Notes: generated from the letters alone by a model not told the origin. DNA of 64,000 nucleotides from Serratia sp. PL17 (GCF_017832355.1 NZ_JAFIBY010000005.1:186001-250000); one strand, 5' to 3'. Counted from the first letter of the stretch, positions 42,092 through 51,392 are shown. Translations and numbers: made by a program.

Positions 42092-43345
42092 GTGAGTGGA
42101 CTGAAGCAAGAGCTGAGTTTGGCGCAGGGCGTTGGGCTATTGTCCACTTCACTGCTGGGTACCGGCGTATTTGCCGTTCCGGCGTTGGCGGCTCAGGTGG
42201 CGCAGGGCGATAGCCTGTGGGCGTGGCCGGTGCTGATTGCCCTGGTTTTCCCTATTGCTATTACCTTTGCGGCTCTGGGGCGTCATTTCCCCAGTGCCGG
42301 GGGGGCTGCGCACTTCGTCGGCCTGGCCTTTGGTCCGCGCATGGCGAAAGTGACCGGCTGGCTGTTTTTGTCGGTAATCCCCGTAGGATTGCCGGCGGCA
42401 TTGCAGATTGCAGCCGGTTTTTGGCAGGCCACTTTCGGCTGGAGCGCCAACGGCCTGCTGTTGGTGCAAATTGCCACGCTGGTTGTTATCTGGTTGCTGG
42501 GCATGCGCAGTGCCGGTTCCAGCGCCAATATTCAAACGTTGATCGCTATTTTGGTGGTGGCGCTGGTCACCGCTATTTGGTGGCGAGGCGAGATCTCACC
42601 GACTCAAATTCCCTGGCCGACGTTCATCGAAATTTCTCCCCCTAATCTGTTCCATGCACTGGCAGTGATGTTCTGGTGTTTTGTTGGTTTGGAAGCGTTT
42701 GCGCATTTGGCGACAGAATTCCGTAACCCGGAGCGCGATTTCCCGCGTGCGCTGCTGTTTGGCATGTTGGTCGCCGGGGCGGTGTACTGGGGATGTACCG
42801 TGGCGGTATTGCATTTTCACGCCTACGGTGAGCATCAGGCGGCGGCTGCGTCGTTGCCAGGTATTGTGGTGCAACTGTTTGGCCAGCATGCGCTGTGGGT
42901 GGCCTGTATCATTGGTTATCTGGCCTGTTTTGCCAGCGTGAATATCTATACACAAAGTTTCGCCCGGCTGGTGTGGTCGCAGGCGCAAGATCGTCCCTCC
43001 AGTGCGCTGGCCAAACTGTCCGCCGGGCAGGCACCGGTCAACGCACTCAGCGCAGTGGTCGGCAGCTGCCTGTTATTCACCTTGCTGATTTATACATTGA
43101 ATCTGCCGCTGGATACGTTGCTGGTGTACGCCAATGGGATCTTCGTGTTCATTTATTTGCTGTGCATGCTGGCGGGCTGTCGGATTCTGCATGGACGTTC
43201 GCGCTTAATGGCGCTGACGGGGCTGGTGTTGTGTGTACTGTTGATGGTGATCATCGGCTGGAAAAGCCTGTATGCGCTGGGGATGTTTGCGCTGATTGGG
43301 CTGGTATTGCAATTGACGTCGAAGGCAGCGTTGAAACAGCAATAA
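42092..43345 (+). CDS. yjeH: L-methionine/branched-chain amino acid exporter YjeH
   Basis: An APC-superfamily transporter of 417 aa (E. coli 418), shown in E. coli to export methionine and branched-chain amino acids. The start is a GTG at 42092 giving M-S-G-L-K-Q-E-L, as in the E. coli protein. Conserved stretches are GLLSTSLLGTGVFAVPALAA in helix 1, GWLFLSVIPVGLPAALQIAAGF and FWCFVGLEAFAHLATEFRNPERDFPRA in the middle loop. About twelve hydrophobic segments are visible. In E. coli the gene lies near groESL, so its place beside hldE is a local rearrangement. Confidence 0.92.
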   Translation: MSGLKQELSLAQGVGLLSTSLLGTGVFAVPALAAQVAQGDSLWAWPVLIALVFPIAITFAALGRHFPSAGGAAHFVGLAFGPRMAKVTGWLFLSVIPVGLPAALQIAAGFWQATFGWSANGLLLVQIATLVVIWLLGMRSAGSSANIQTLIAILVVALVTAIWWRGEISPTQIPWPTFIEISPPNLFHALAVMFWCFVGLEAFAHLATEFRNPERDFPRALLFGMLVAGAVYWGCTVAVLHFHAYGEHQAAAASLPGIVVQLFGQHALWVACIIGYLACFASVNIYTQSFARLVWSQAQDRPSSALAKLSAGQAPVNALSAVVGSCLLFTLLIYTLNLPLDTLLVYANGIFVFIYLLCMLAGCRILHGRSRLMALTGLVLCVLLMVIIGWKSLYALGMFALIGLVLQLTSKAALKQQ

Positions 43346-43366
43346 GGGCGCGGTACTGCGCCCTTA
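43343..43366. terminator. hairpin between convergent yjeH and ubiK
   Basis: TAAGGGCGC and GCGCCCTTA form a perfect 9-bp stem starting at the yjeH stop codon. No clear T-run follows on either side, so termination strength is doubtful. Confidence 0.45.
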
Positions 43367-43374
43367 TCAATAAC

Positions 43375-43653
43375 TTACTCTGCGTCAGGCTGCGGTGCTA
43401 CCGGTGCGGCGTTCAGCTTGCTTTCCAGCTCGCTCATACGCTGTTCCAGCAACGCCAGTTTTTCACGGGTGCGCAGCAGCACCTGGGTTTGCACGTCGAA
43501 CTCTTCGCGGTTGACCAAATCCAGACGGGTGAGCTGTGACTGCAATACCTGACGGATTTTCTTCTCAACATCCTCCCCGAATTCACGCACGCCTTTAGGC
43601 ATGGACTCATGTACCTGGCGTGCGATCTGTTCAATTTTTTTCGGGTCAATCAT
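43375..43653 (-). CDS. ubiK: ubiquinone biosynthesis accessory factor UbiK
   Basis: A 92-aa helical protein (BMFP family) that assists the cytosolic ubiquinone-synthesis complex with UbiJ. The start [21 protein letters not shown] and the C-terminal coiled coil [21 protein letters not shown] are characteristic. It is monocistronic. The tail is Pro/Ala-rich. The 417-bp gap to ribB holds its promoter on one side and the FMN riboswitch on the other. Confidence 0.95.
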   Translation of the reverse strand: MIDPKKIEQIARQVHESMPKGVREFGEDVEKKIRQVLQSQLTRLDLVNREEFDVQTQVLLRTREKLALLEQRMSELESKLNAAPVAPQPDAE

Positions 43654-43802
43654 GGCGTATCCCTTTCAGAGTTTAATAGCTTTCCCTTAGTGTAATGCGA
43701 GTTGCCCGCCGGATAAACCATTAACCGCATTCCCTGACGCTGGCCGAATTGTGCTTTTGCCAATTGCCCTGATTAATCATTAGCGTTATAGTCGAGAGGC
43801 TT

Positions 43803-43960
43803 ATTCTCAGGGCGGGGTGCAAGTCCCCACCGGCGGTAAATCACCTGTTACGGTGAAAGCCCGCGAGCGCTCAGCCAATCTCTTGCAGTTTGGTTAGAGG
43901 TCAGCAGATCCGGTGTAATTCCGGGGCCGACGGTTATAGTCCGGATGGGAGAGAGTAACG
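43803..43960 (+). ncRNA. FMN riboswitch (RFN element) of ribB
   Basis: The sequence runs from ATTCTCAGGGCGGGGTGCAA to GGATGGGAGAGAGTAACG. It includes the conserved CCCCACCGGCGGTAAAT, AGCCCGCGAGCGC, GTCAGCAGATCCGGTG and CCGACGGTTATAGTCCGGATG blocks, that is, all six helices of the RFN aptamer. FMN binding would turn off ribB at transcription or translation. The expression platform, a GC-rich then T-rich stretch, extends to the start at 44071. Confidence 0.96.
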
Positions 43961-44070
43961 GTATCTGTCGGGTTTGCGCCCGCTTGCGTTATTTTTTTAG
44001 CTATTGCTAGCTACTCCTCAAGTTCGCCCTGGTTCTGGTAATCCATAATTTTTTAATGAGGTTTTTTACC

Positions 44071-44724
44071 ATGAATCAGACCCTACTTTCAGATTTCGGC
44101 ACGCCGGTAGAACGCGTAGAACGCGCTCTTGAAGCATTGCGCAACGGGCGCGGTGTGATGGTGCTCGATGATGAAAATCGTGAAAACGAAGGTGATATGA
44201 TCTTCGCCGCAGAAACCATGACCGTTGAGCAGATGGCGCTGACCATTCGTCACGGCAGCGGCATTGTGTGCCTGTGTCTCACTGAAGACCGCCGTCAGCA
44301 GCTTGAGCTGCCGATGATGGTGACTAACAACTCCAGTCAGTTCCAGACGGCTTTCACCGTGACTATCGAAGCGGCGCAGGGCGTGACTACCGGTGTTTCT
44401 GCTTCCGACCGCCTGACCACGATCCGCGCGGCTATCGCTGATAACGCCAAGCCGAGCGATCTGAATCGCCCTGGCCACGTGTTCCCGCTGCGTGCGCAGC
44501 CGGGTGGCGTGCTGAGCCGTCGTGGCCATACCGAAGCGACGATTGATCTGGTGGCAATGGCGGGTTTCAAACCTGCCGGTGTGTTGTGTGAACTGACAAA
44601 CGATGACGGCAGCATGGCGCATGCACCTGAAGTTATCCTGTTTGCCAAACAGCATGGCATGACTGTGCTGACTATCGAAGATCTGGTGGCTTATCGCCAG
44701 TCTCACGAACAGAAAGCCAGCTGA
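44071..44724 (+). CDS. ribB: 3,4-dihydroxy-2-butanone-4-phosphate synthase RibB
   Basis: RibB converts ribulose 5-phosphate into the four-carbon unit of riboflavin plus formate. It is 217 aa from the ATG at 44071, as in E. coli. Metal and substrate residues are visible in [17 protein letters not shown] and [11 protein letters not shown]. It is a stand-alone RibB without the GTP cyclohydrolase II half. Expression is set by the FMN riboswitch upstream, and a terminator follows within 30 bp. Confidence 0.98.
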   Translation: MNQTLLSDFGTPVERVERALEALRNGRGVMVLDDENRENEGDMIFAAETMTVEQMALTIRHGSGIVCLCLTEDRRQQLELPMMVTNNSSQFQTAFTVTIEAAQGVTTGVSASDRLTTIRAAIADNAKPSDLNRPGHVFPLRAQPGGVLSRRGHTEATIDLVAMAGFKPAGVLCELTNDDGSMAHAPEVILFAKQHGMTVLTIEDLVAYRQSHEQKAS

Positions 44725-44751
44725 TATCAGACTGATATTCTGAATATGAAA

Positions 44752-44775
44752 AAGCCGCGTAATGCGGCTTTTTTG
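44752..44775 (+). terminator. intrinsic terminator of ribB
   Basis: AAGCCGC and GCGGCTT pair around GTAAT and are followed by six T, 27 bp after the ribB stop. Confidence 0.9.
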
Positions 44776-44978
44776 TGCCTGAAAATAATGAACTGATGCT
44801 GCCGCTAACGTCGGTAGAAAAACCTGGGAAGTTGCGCAGGCTGATACTGCGGGTTGCTTCTATGGCTTTAATCATTCAAATTTATTGAAAATCATCATCA
44901 CGGTTATCCGGCTGTGCCGCAGTGACAAACGGCGTAGTCTAGTCCTCAGAATATATTGTGACTAACCAAGGATCCTGT

Positions 44979-45761
44979 ATGAACACCTCTCGTATGCCTG
45001 CACTTTTCCTCGGTCACGGTAGCCCGATGAACGCACTGGAAGAAAACCGCTATACCCAGGCATGGCGGCGGCTGGGTCAAACGTTGCCGCGTCCAAAAGC
45101 TATCGTCGCTGTTTCTGCCCACTGGTACACCCGTGGCACCGCGGTGACGGCGATGGAAAAGCCGAAAACTATCCATGATTTTGGTGGGTTCCCACAGGCG
45201 TTGTTTGATACGCAGTATCCGGCACCGGGTTCACCTGAATTGGCGGCGCAAATCCAGCAACTGCTGGCGCCAGTCAACGTCACCGCAGACGTCAGCGAGT
45301 GGGGGTTGGATCATGGTACCTGGGGTGTGCTGATCAAGATGTATCCTGAAGCGGATATCCCGATTGTACAGCTCAGCATCGATGGTACCCAACCGGCAGA
45401 ATATCATTATGAGCTAGGCCGCAAGCTGGCAGCATTACGTGATCAAGGGGTGATGATCGTCGCCAGCGGCAATGTGGTGCATAACCTGCGGATGGTCAAA
45501 TGGCAGGGCGAAGCGAGTCCGTATCCGTGGGCAACATCGTTTGATAAATTCGTGCGGGATAACCTGACTTATCAGGGGAATAACCATCCGCTGGTGAATT
45601 TTATGCAGCACGAAGGGGCGGCGCTGTCGAACCCAACGCCGGAACACTATCTGCCGCTGTTGTATGTGCTCGGTGGATGGGACGGTAAGGAAGAAATCAC
45701 CATACCGGTAGATGGCATCGAGATGAGCTCTTTGAGCATGCTGTCGGTACAGGTCGGCTAA
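44979..45761 (+). CDS. ygiD: 4,5-DOPA-extradiol-dioxygenase-type protein YgiD
   Basis: A 260-aa LigB-superfamily protein related to DOPA 4,5-dioxygenase; the E. coli homologue makes betalamic acid from DOPA in vitro. Metal-binding His residues are in FLGHGSPMNALE, VSAHWYTRG and SGNVVHNLR, with WGLDHGTWGVL near residue 115. The ATG at 44979 follows AGGA by seven bases; seven codons of upstream frame are ignored. In E. coli ygiD is next to ygiC and zupT; here the sugar block lies between ygiD and ygiC. Confidence 0.92.
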   Translation: MNTSRMPALFLGHGSPMNALEENRYTQAWRRLGQTLPRPKAIVAVSAHWYTRGTAVTAMEKPKTIHDFGGFPQALFDTQYPAPGSPELAAQIQQLLAPVNVTADVSEWGLDHGTWGVLIKMYPEADIPIVQLSIDGTQPAEYHYELGRKLAALRDQGVMIVASGNVVHNLRMVKWQGEASPYPWATSFDKFVRDNLTYQGNNHPLVNFMQHEGAALSNPTPEHYLPLLYVLGGWDGKEEITIPVDGIEMSSLSMLSVQVG

Positions 45762-45775
45762 TTTGCCCCGCCAGC

Positions 45776-46801
45776 TTAGGCTGGCGTGGCTTTATCGGCA
45801 AAACCGCAAGATTCCCGGATCACCAATGACGGTGGCAGAATGATGCGTTTTGGCGGCTCATCATTGCCTTGAATACGGCTGTACAGCAATTCCCCAGCCT
45901 TACGGCCAATCTCGCGTGAGGCCACCGATACGGTGGTCAAACCCGGCTGCACCAACGACGCTTCGGTAATATCATCAAACCCAATCAGCGCAAAGTCTCT
46001 GCCGATTTGACGGTTGAACTTGCGTAATGTCTGCATCACACCCAACGCAACAATGTCCTGATAGCACAGCGCTGCGGTGATTTCAGGGTGGGCCATCAAT
46101 AACTGTTCTGCAGCTTTGGCGCCTGAGCTTTGGCTGGCTTCACTGTCTACGATCCATTCCCCTTTTACCCCAATACCCTGTTCAACCAGCTTACTGGTGT
46201 AGCCGCCGAGCCGCTGTGCGCGGGTGGTGGAATTGATGGAGCCCCCAATAAACGCGATATGACGGTGCCCCAAATCCAACAGGTGCTGAGTCGCCAATTG
46301 GGTACCCAGGAAATTATCAGTGCCGACAAAGTCAAAGTGCGCATCGGCCACCGGGCGGACCACCATGATGGCCGGTATCTTGCGACGTTTCAGTGTTTCA
46401 AAAAACAGGGTAGGCGTTTGCCGGGCGGCACACAGCACCATACCGCTGGCACTGTTCTGTAGCAGCGAGTCGACAAACTTTTGCTGTCGGTCAGCCGACT
46501 CTTCGCTGTTAGCGAGAAAGAGCATCAACTGATGACGTTCCATCTCCTGGCTCAACCCTGCGGTCATCTCGGCATAAAACGGATTGGTGATATCGTGCAG
46601 CAGCAGGCCGACCTGGTTGCTGCTGCGGTTGCGCAGGTTGGCGGCGGTCTGATTATAAACGTAGCCCAGTTCGTCAATGGCGCTCAGTACGCGTTTACGG
46701 GTTTCATCCGAAATACGCCCACGGTTGCGCAATACCATCGATACCGTGGCGGTGGAAACTTTTGCATGTGCGGCGACGTCCGCCAAGGTGATTGTGCTCA
46801 T
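45776..46801 (-). CDS. LacI-family repressor of the adjacent sugar PTS block
   Basis: A 341-aa regulator. The LacI headpiece (residues 1-55) reads ITLADVAAHAKVSTATVSMV then LRNRGRISDETRKRVLSAI, with the hinge helix near 45-58. A periplasmic-binding-protein-like effector domain follows (LLLHDITNPFYAEM, LIGFDDITEASLVQPGLTTV). It resembles MalI/GntR-like members, but the effector is unknown. It faces the phosphomannose isomerase-PTS operon across 214 bp. Palindromes in its own promoter, in the operon promoter and before the cupin pair point to local control including autorepression, probably released by the sugar or its phosphate. Confidence 0.92.
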   Translation of the reverse strand: MSTITLADVAAHAKVSTATVSMVLRNRGRISDETRKRVLSAIDELGYVYNQTAANLRNRSSNQVGLLLHDITNPFYAEMTAGLSQEMERHQLMLFLANSEESADRQQKFVDSLLQNSASGMVLCAARQTPTLFFETLKRRKIPAIMVVRPVADAHFDFVGTDNFLGTQLATQHLLDLGHRHIAFIGGSINSTTRAQRLGGYTSKLVEQGIGVKGEWIVDSEASQSSGAKAAEQLLMAHPEITAALCYQDIVALGVMQTLRKFNRQIGRDFALIGFDDITEASLVQPGLTTVSVASREIGRKAGELLYSRIQGNDEPPKRIILPPSLVIRESCGFADKATPA

Positions 46802-46834
46802 TTTATGTCCTGTGGGTACTGCCTATCAAACTAA

Positions 46835-46850
46835 GGTATAACGATTAACC
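46835..46850. promoter_or_regulatory. LacI-type operator 1 (repressor promoter)
   Basis: GGTATAACGATTAACC matches GGTTAATCGATTAACC at 14 of 16 positions, centred on the CG typical of LacI-family sites. It is 34 bp before the repressor start. Confidence 0.6.
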
Positions 46851-46965
46851 TTAATTTGTAAAATAGCGCAAATAATTCGTGATGGCTGTCACGGGATTTC
46901 GGTTTTTTACGCGTTTATTATCGGTTATATGAGGTTAATCTCGTTAATCAGCCTGTTTGAAATGA

Positions 46966-46981
46966 GGTTAATCGATTAATC
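46966..46981. promoter_or_regulatory. LacI-type operator 2 (isomerase-PTS operon promoter)
   Basis: GGTTAATCGATTAATC is a near-perfect palindrome, identical over 16 bases to the site before the cupin genes at 52806. It is 35 bp before the isomerase start chosen here. A further GGTTAATC at 46933-46940 followed by GTTAATC may be an auxiliary site. Confidence 0.7.
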
Positions 46982-47015
46982 TTTTGCCATGTATTCAGTT
47001 CATAGGCAGAACAAT

Positions 47016-48785
47016 ATGGCAGAGCAACAATATCAGGCTACGCGCTACGACAAGTTCCCGGAAGTGGCCGTCCAGGGGTATGACGACGCCGCCTGGCAAG
47101 GTTGGCAGGCGGTGACCGAGGCTGTCAGTCGCAAAGTTACCGCTCTTGGGCTGCGCAAAACGCTGTTGATCGTGGATTGCTACCATGGGGTCAATCTGGC
47201 AGAGCTCACAGAGCATTTCATCAATCCTCTGCAACCGGCCTGCAGTATCAACGCCGAGTCGGCCAAATATGATGAACCGCATATTCACGCGATGATAGAG
47301 CGTAATTTAACGGATGATCGTGTTTTTGGCGTGCTGTCGTGCCATGAAATGCCCGAATTTTTTGATACTGCGCGTGTACAGCGGTTACGTGACCAGATCG
47401 AACGTGTCGATAATGGGCTGGTCGTGGTCTACGGGCCGGGCGCCGCGTTGATCGCCGAAGGGGACGTGCTGGTGTATGCCGATATGGCCCGTTGGGAAAT
47501 CCAGCAGCGTTTCCGCCGTGGCGAGCTGGGTAACTGGGGTGCGGGCAATGTGGATGAAGATGTGTTACGCCGCTACAAGCGGGCATTCTTTGTGGAATGG
47601 CGGGTCTTCGATCGCCATAAAACTCCGTTGCTTCAGCATGCGGATTTTGTACTGGACACGAACCAGGCCGGTAAACCAACGTTAGTGTCCGGTACGGCAT
47701 TCCATGCCGGATTACAGCAGGCGACTCAACGCCCATTCCGCGTAGTGCCGTTTTTTGACCCCGGTATTTGGGGCGGCCAGTGGATGAAACACCAGTTTGA
47801 TCTCGACCCGACGGCAGCCAACTACGCGTGGTGTTTTGACTGCGTGCCCGAGGAAAACAGCCTGCTAATGCGTTTTGGTGACGTTCGGGTCGAGATCCCC
47901 TCACAGGATTTGGTACTGCTGTATCCGCAGTCTTTACTCGGTGAGCAGGTCCATGCCCGCTTTGGTGCCGAATTCCCCATTCGTTTTGACCTGCTGGACA
48001 CGGTCGGTGGGCAGAACCTTAGCTTCCAGGTTCACCCATTGACGGAATACATCCAACAGCACTTTGGTATGCATTATACCCAGGATGAAAGCTATTACAT
48101 TCTTGCCGCTGAGCCGGGGTCTGACGTGTACCTGGGTATAAAAAATGGCACAGACCCGCAAGCGATGATGGCCGATCTTGCCGCGGCCCAACGAGGCGAA
48201 AAGGCGTTTGATGATCGGCGTTTTGTTAACCGGTTCCCGGCGCGTAAACACGACCACTTCTTAATCCCTGCGGGGACGGTGCATTGCTCAGGCGCAGGCT
48301 CCATGGTGTTGGAGATCAGCGCTACGCCATACATTTTCACTTTCAAATTGTGGGATTGGGGCCGCCTGGGATTAGATGGTCAACCACGCCCCGTGCATCT
48401 ACGGCACGGCGAGCAAGTGATTAACTGGCAATGTGATACCGACTGGGCAACGAAGCATCTGGTGAACCGCATTGAACCCGTTGCCGAGGGAGAAGGCTGG
48501 CAAGAGGAACGGACGGGTCTGCATGAGCGTGAATTTATCGAAACGCGACGCCACTGGTTTAGTGAGCCGGTGCTGCACCATACAGAGGGCCGGGTCAATG
48601 TGCTGAACTTGGTCGAAGGCGAAGAGGCGGTGATCGAAAGCCCCGACGGGCATTTTGCTCCCTTTGTGGTGCATTACGCGGAAACCTTTATCGTACCGGC
48701 CGCCGTAGGCGCGTATCGCATTCGCCCTCATGGCCGTAGCTTGGGTAAAACCCTTGGCACGATTAAAGCTTGGGTAAGGGGATAA
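47016..48785 (+). CDS. class I mannose-6-phosphate isomerase fused to an N-terminal kinase-like domain
   Basis: The C-terminal half (about residues 245-589) is a type I phosphomannose isomerase cupin: the zinc motif QVHP at 338-341, Glu358 in QDESYYILAAEPG and PAGTVHCSG with His423 are all present. It should interconvert mannose-6-phosphate and fructose-6-phosphate or a related pair. The N-terminal 240 residues resemble P-loop nucleoside/uridine kinases in layout (RAFFVEWRVFDRHKTPLL, HADFVLDTNQAGKPTLVSG). The expected GxxxxGKS loop is replaced by IVDCYHGVNLAEL near 52-64, so phosphotransfer is doubtful. At 589 aa it is far longer than ManA (about 390). The start at 47016 is favoured; 46989 is possible. 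Confidence 0.85.
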   Translation: MAEQQYQATRYDKFPEVAVQGYDDAAWQGWQAVTEAVSRKVTALGLRKTLLIVDCYHGVNLAELTEHFINPLQPACSINAESAKYDEPHIHAMIERNLTDDRVFGVLSCHEMPEFFDTARVQRLRDQIERVDNGLVVVYGPGAALIAEGDVLVYADMARWEIQQRFRRGELGNWGAGNVDEDVLRRYKRAFFVEWRVFDRHKTPLLQHADFVLDTNQAGKPTLVSGTAFHAGLQQATQRPFRVVPFFDPGIWGGQWMKHQFDLDPTAANYAWCFDCVPEENSLLMRFGDVRVEIPSQDLVLLYPQSLLGEQVHARFGAEFPIRFDLLDTVGGQNLSFQVHPLTEYIQQHFGMHYTQDESYYILAAEPGSDVYLGIKNGTDPQAMMADLAAAQRGEKAFDDRRFVNRFPARKHDHFLIPAGTVHCSGAGSMVLEISATPYIFTFKLWDWGRLGLDGQPRPVHLRHGEQVINWQCDTDWATKHLVNRIEPVAEGEGWQEERTGLHEREFIETRRHWFSEPVLHHTEGRVNVLNLVEGEEAVIESPDGHFAPFVVHYAETFIVPAAVGAYRIRPHGRSLGKTLGTIKAWVRG

Positions 48786-48790
48786 GTATC

Positions 48791-49219
48791 ATGTTGAAAG
48801 TGATTGTGATTTCTCATGGCCCAATGGCTGAAGCGCTGATAAGCAGCGCACGTATGGTTTATGGCGAGCTGCCTGGAACCAGCCATGTCGGCCTGAGTGA
48901 AAACGCCGGTATTGAGGCTTTTAAACACGATTTTGCTGTCGAACTGCGCCGGGTGAGCACCGGCGCGGAGGGTGTACTGGTGCTGTGCGACATGCTGTGT
49001 GGCACGCCCTACAACGTGGCCTGCCGCCACGCTTTTGACCCCGAGACGCCGGTGCCAATGGCCGTGGTAACGGGGGTGAATTTCCCAATGTTGTTGATGA
49101 GCGCCGAATTGCTGGAGGGGAAGGATGTTCAACAGGCGGCACAGGAGCTGGTGGCGCAGGGGGGAGAGGCAATAGCCCTTGCCCGTCCGGTACCAACGGC
49201 GCAATTGGACGATTTCTGA
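48791..49219 (+). CDS. mannose-family PTS component EIIA
   Basis: A cytoplasmic phosphocarrier of 142 aa that takes phosphate from HPr on His9 (VISHGPMAEAL) and passes it to EIIB. The EIIA-Man fold is supported by VLVLCDMLCGTPYNVACR and by VVTGVNFPMLLMSAEL. It starts five bases after the isomerase stop, so it is in the same operon. Unlike ManX, EIIA and EIIB are separate genes, as in sorbose and N-acetylgalactosamine systems. Confidence 0.92.
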   Translation: MLKVIVISHGPMAEALISSARMVYGELPGTSHVGLSENAGIEAFKHDFAVELRRVSTGAEGVLVLCDMLCGTPYNVACRHAFDPETPVPMAVVTGVNFPMLLMSAELLEGKDVQQAAQELVAQGGEAIALARPVPTAQLDDF

Positions 49220-49228
49220 GGAAAGAAT

Positions 49229-49723
49229 ATGGCCATTTCATTTGTACGTATCGACGACCGGGTCATCCACGGTCAGCTGGTAACCCGCTGGGCAAAGGAA
49301 TTGCCCTGTGACGGCATCGTGGCGATCGATGATGAGGTGGCGGCCGATCCGCTGCTGTCATCGGTGATGAAAGGGGCGGTACAGGACACCAAGGTGTGGT
49401 TATTTACCGTACAGCAGGCAATAGAAAAATTGCCGAAAGTGATCGCCAGTGACAAGCAATATTTTGTGATTGGCAAATCTCCGGTCACGCTGCGTAGGTT
49501 GATGGAAGCAGGGATAGATCTCAGTAACAGGAACAAGAAGATTAACGTTGGACCTATGTCTGCCCGTAAGGAAACGGTGACGATTGGCCCGAATCAATCA
49601 GTGAGTGCCACAGAGGCCGCTGCTTTTGATTTCCTGACCGAACACGGGCATGCCATTGAATTCCGTTTGGTCCCTGACGCCAGTCATTTCAGTTGGTTGG
49701 ACGCAAAAAAGAAACTCAAATAA
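49229..49723 (+). CDS. mannose/sorbose-family PTS component EIIB
   Basis: A 164-aa EIIB of the mannose-sorbose family. The phosphorylated residue is His14 in RIDDRVIHGQLVTRW. The fold continues with IVAIDDEVAADPLLSSVMK and ends SHFSWLDAKKKLK. It accepts phosphate from the EIIA encoded just upstream and gives it to sugar held by EIIC/EIID. It lies 9 bp after EIIA with AGGAAAG before its ATG. Confidence 0.93.
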   Translation: MAISFVRIDDRVIHGQLVTRWAKELPCDGIVAIDDEVAADPLLSSVMKGAVQDTKVWLFTVQQAIEKLPKVIASDKQYFVIGKSPVTLRRLMEAGIDLSNRNKKINVGPMSARKETVTIGPNQSVSATEAAAFDFLTEHGHAIEFRLVPDASHFSWLDAKKKLK

Positions 49724-49745
49724 GCCTAAACGGCAGGAGTTAACT

Positions 49746-50546
49746 ATGTGGTTTGAAGCGACGCTTATCGGGATTCTGTGTTATCTCGGCGCGCTGAGCA
49801 GCCCTTGGCTGCTGGGGCTGACCGGAGGCTGGTATATTCTCAGCCGCCCGTTAGTTTCCGGCATGCTGGTGGGGGCTATTCTCGGCGATGTACAGACCGG
49901 CATTATCATCGGTGTTGCGGTACAGGCGGTGTATATCGCCATGGTAACGCCGGGTGGATCGATGCCGGCCGATCTCAACTTTGTGGCGTTCCCGGCGATC
50001 GCGCTGGGGATCCTCTCCGGTAAAGGGACGGAGGTGGCGGTCGCGCTGGCGGCGACGATTGGAATCATGGGGACCGTGCTGTTCAATGCCATGATGGTAC
50101 TCAATTCTTACTGGAATCACCGTGCAGATCTGGCCGTAGAACGCGGAGATGAGCGAGGGATTTACCTCAATAGCGCTATCTGGCCGCAGGTTACCAACTT
50201 CCTGCTGCGTTTTGTGCCGACGTTTATCGCCGTCTTTTTTGGGGCGCGTTATATCAACGCCTTTATGGACAGCTTGCCGGCGTTGGTGCTGACCACCATG
50301 AACGTGGTGGGGGGTATTCTGCCCGCAGTCGGCATCGCCATTCTTCTCAAACAGATCATTAAAAGCTACAGCATGCTGATTTACTTCCTGGTGGGGTTCA
50401 TCTGCATTGTTTTCCTTAAGCTGAATATGGTGGCGCTGGTCATCGTCGGCGCGCTGCTGGCACTTATTCACTACAACTATAAGCCAGAGCCACAGGTGGC
50501 TGCCGCTCAGGCCGCGCCTCAGGCTGATGATGAGGATGAATTCTGA
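49746..50546 (+). CDS. mannose-family PTS permease EIIC
   Basis: The membrane channel subunit is 266 aa with about seven hydrophobic segments, from MWFEATLIGILCYLGALSSP. The family motif region GVAVQAVYIAMVTPGGSMPAD is present near residues 57-77. The start at 49746 has AGGAG eight bases upstream; the frame extends 32 codons into the EIIB gene without homology. The stop overlaps the EIID start (TGATG), giving tight coupling. The C-tail is Ala/Gln/acidic (QAAPQADDEDEF). Confidence 0.93.
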   Translation: MWFEATLIGILCYLGALSSPWLLGLTGGWYILSRPLVSGMLVGAILGDVQTGIIIGVAVQAVYIAMVTPGGSMPADLNFVAFPAIALGILSGKGTEVAVALAATIGIMGTVLFNAMMVLNSYWNHRADLAVERGDERGIYLNSAIWPQVTNFLLRFVPTFIAVFFGARYINAFMDSLPALVLTTMNVVGGILPAVGIAILLKQIIKSYSMLIYFLVGFICIVFLKLNMVALVIVGALLALIHYNYKPEPQVAAAQAAPQADDEDEF

Positions 50547-51367
50547 TGGATACGCCAACACCAAAACTGAATAAGCAGGATCTGCGCCGTTGCTGGCGCA
50601 GTTGGATGATGTACAACCTGTCATCGATGAGCTTTGAACGCCTGGAATCTTACGGTTTTTGTCTGAGCATGATGCCCGCGTTGAAAAAGCTCTATCAGGA
50701 CAAGCAACAGCGCATTGAGGCCATTCGCCGCCATACCTCGTTTTACAATACCGAGCCGCAGCTGGGCGCGATTGTTAACGGCATGGTGATTGGATTGGAA
50801 GAGAAACGCGCCAACGGCGAGCCGATCGACGGGGAAACCATCAACACGCTCAAAGTGGGGCTGATGGGGCCGGTGGCCGGTATTGGCGACTCGATGGTGC
50901 CGGGCATGCTGATCCCGATTTTATTGAGTATCGGCATGGCGCTGGCGGCCGGTGGCAGTGTGATTGGCCCGCTGTTTTACATCATCGCGTTTAGTTTGAT
51001 CGTCATTCCAGGCTCCTACTGGCTGTTTATGAAAGGCTACCATATGGGTTCCGGCTCGGTGGAGATGTTGGTCAGTAGCAAGTCCTCGCGGCTGCGCGAA
51101 GCCCTTTCCCTGTTGGGCGTGTTTGTCATGGGCGGCGTCGCGGCGAGTTACGTCAAACTGGGGACGGGTTTGGAGTTTGTTACCAAAGATGGGGTGAATA
51201 TTCACCTGCAGCAAATGCTGGACGGCATTTTCCCTAACCTGATGCCGCTGATGGTGGTGCTGGTGACCTGGTATCTGATGGCGAAGCGAGGGCTTTCTCC
51301 GGTGAAAGCGATGCTTGGGTTATTAGTGTTGGCAGCGGCCGGTGTAGCCTGCGGTTTGTTCTCGTAA
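50546..51367 (+). CDS. mannose-family PTS permease EIID
   Basis: EIID is the partner of EIIC, found only in mannose-family systems. It is 273 aa and shows the conserved start KQDLRRCWRSWMMYNLSSMSFERLES (first part only is diagnostic), FYNTEPQLGAIVNGMVIGLEE and GLMGPVAGIGDSMVPGMLIP. The C-terminal third has membrane segments. It overlaps EIIC by one base and ends the operon at a strong terminator. With EIIA, EIIB and EIIC this is a complete transporter. Confidence 0.94.
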   Translation: MDTPTPKLNKQDLRRCWRSWMMYNLSSMSFERLESYGFCLSMMPALKKLYQDKQQRIEAIRRHTSFYNTEPQLGAIVNGMVIGLEEKRANGEPIDGETINTLKVGLMGPVAGIGDSMVPGMLIPILLSIGMALAAGGSVIGPLFYIIAFSLIVIPGSYWLFMKGYHMGSGSVEMLVSSKSSRLREALSLLGVFVMGGVAASYVKLGTGLEFVTKDGVNIHLQQMLDGIFPNLMPLMVVLVTWYLMAKRGLSPVKAMLGLLVLAAAGVACGLFS

Positions 51368-51392
51368 GCTATAGCAATAATGACTGACGCGT

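Noticed and set aside
46933-46953. Fourth LacI operator
   Set aside because: GGTTAATC and GTTAATC are in direct, not inverted, orientation; noted only as a possible half-site.
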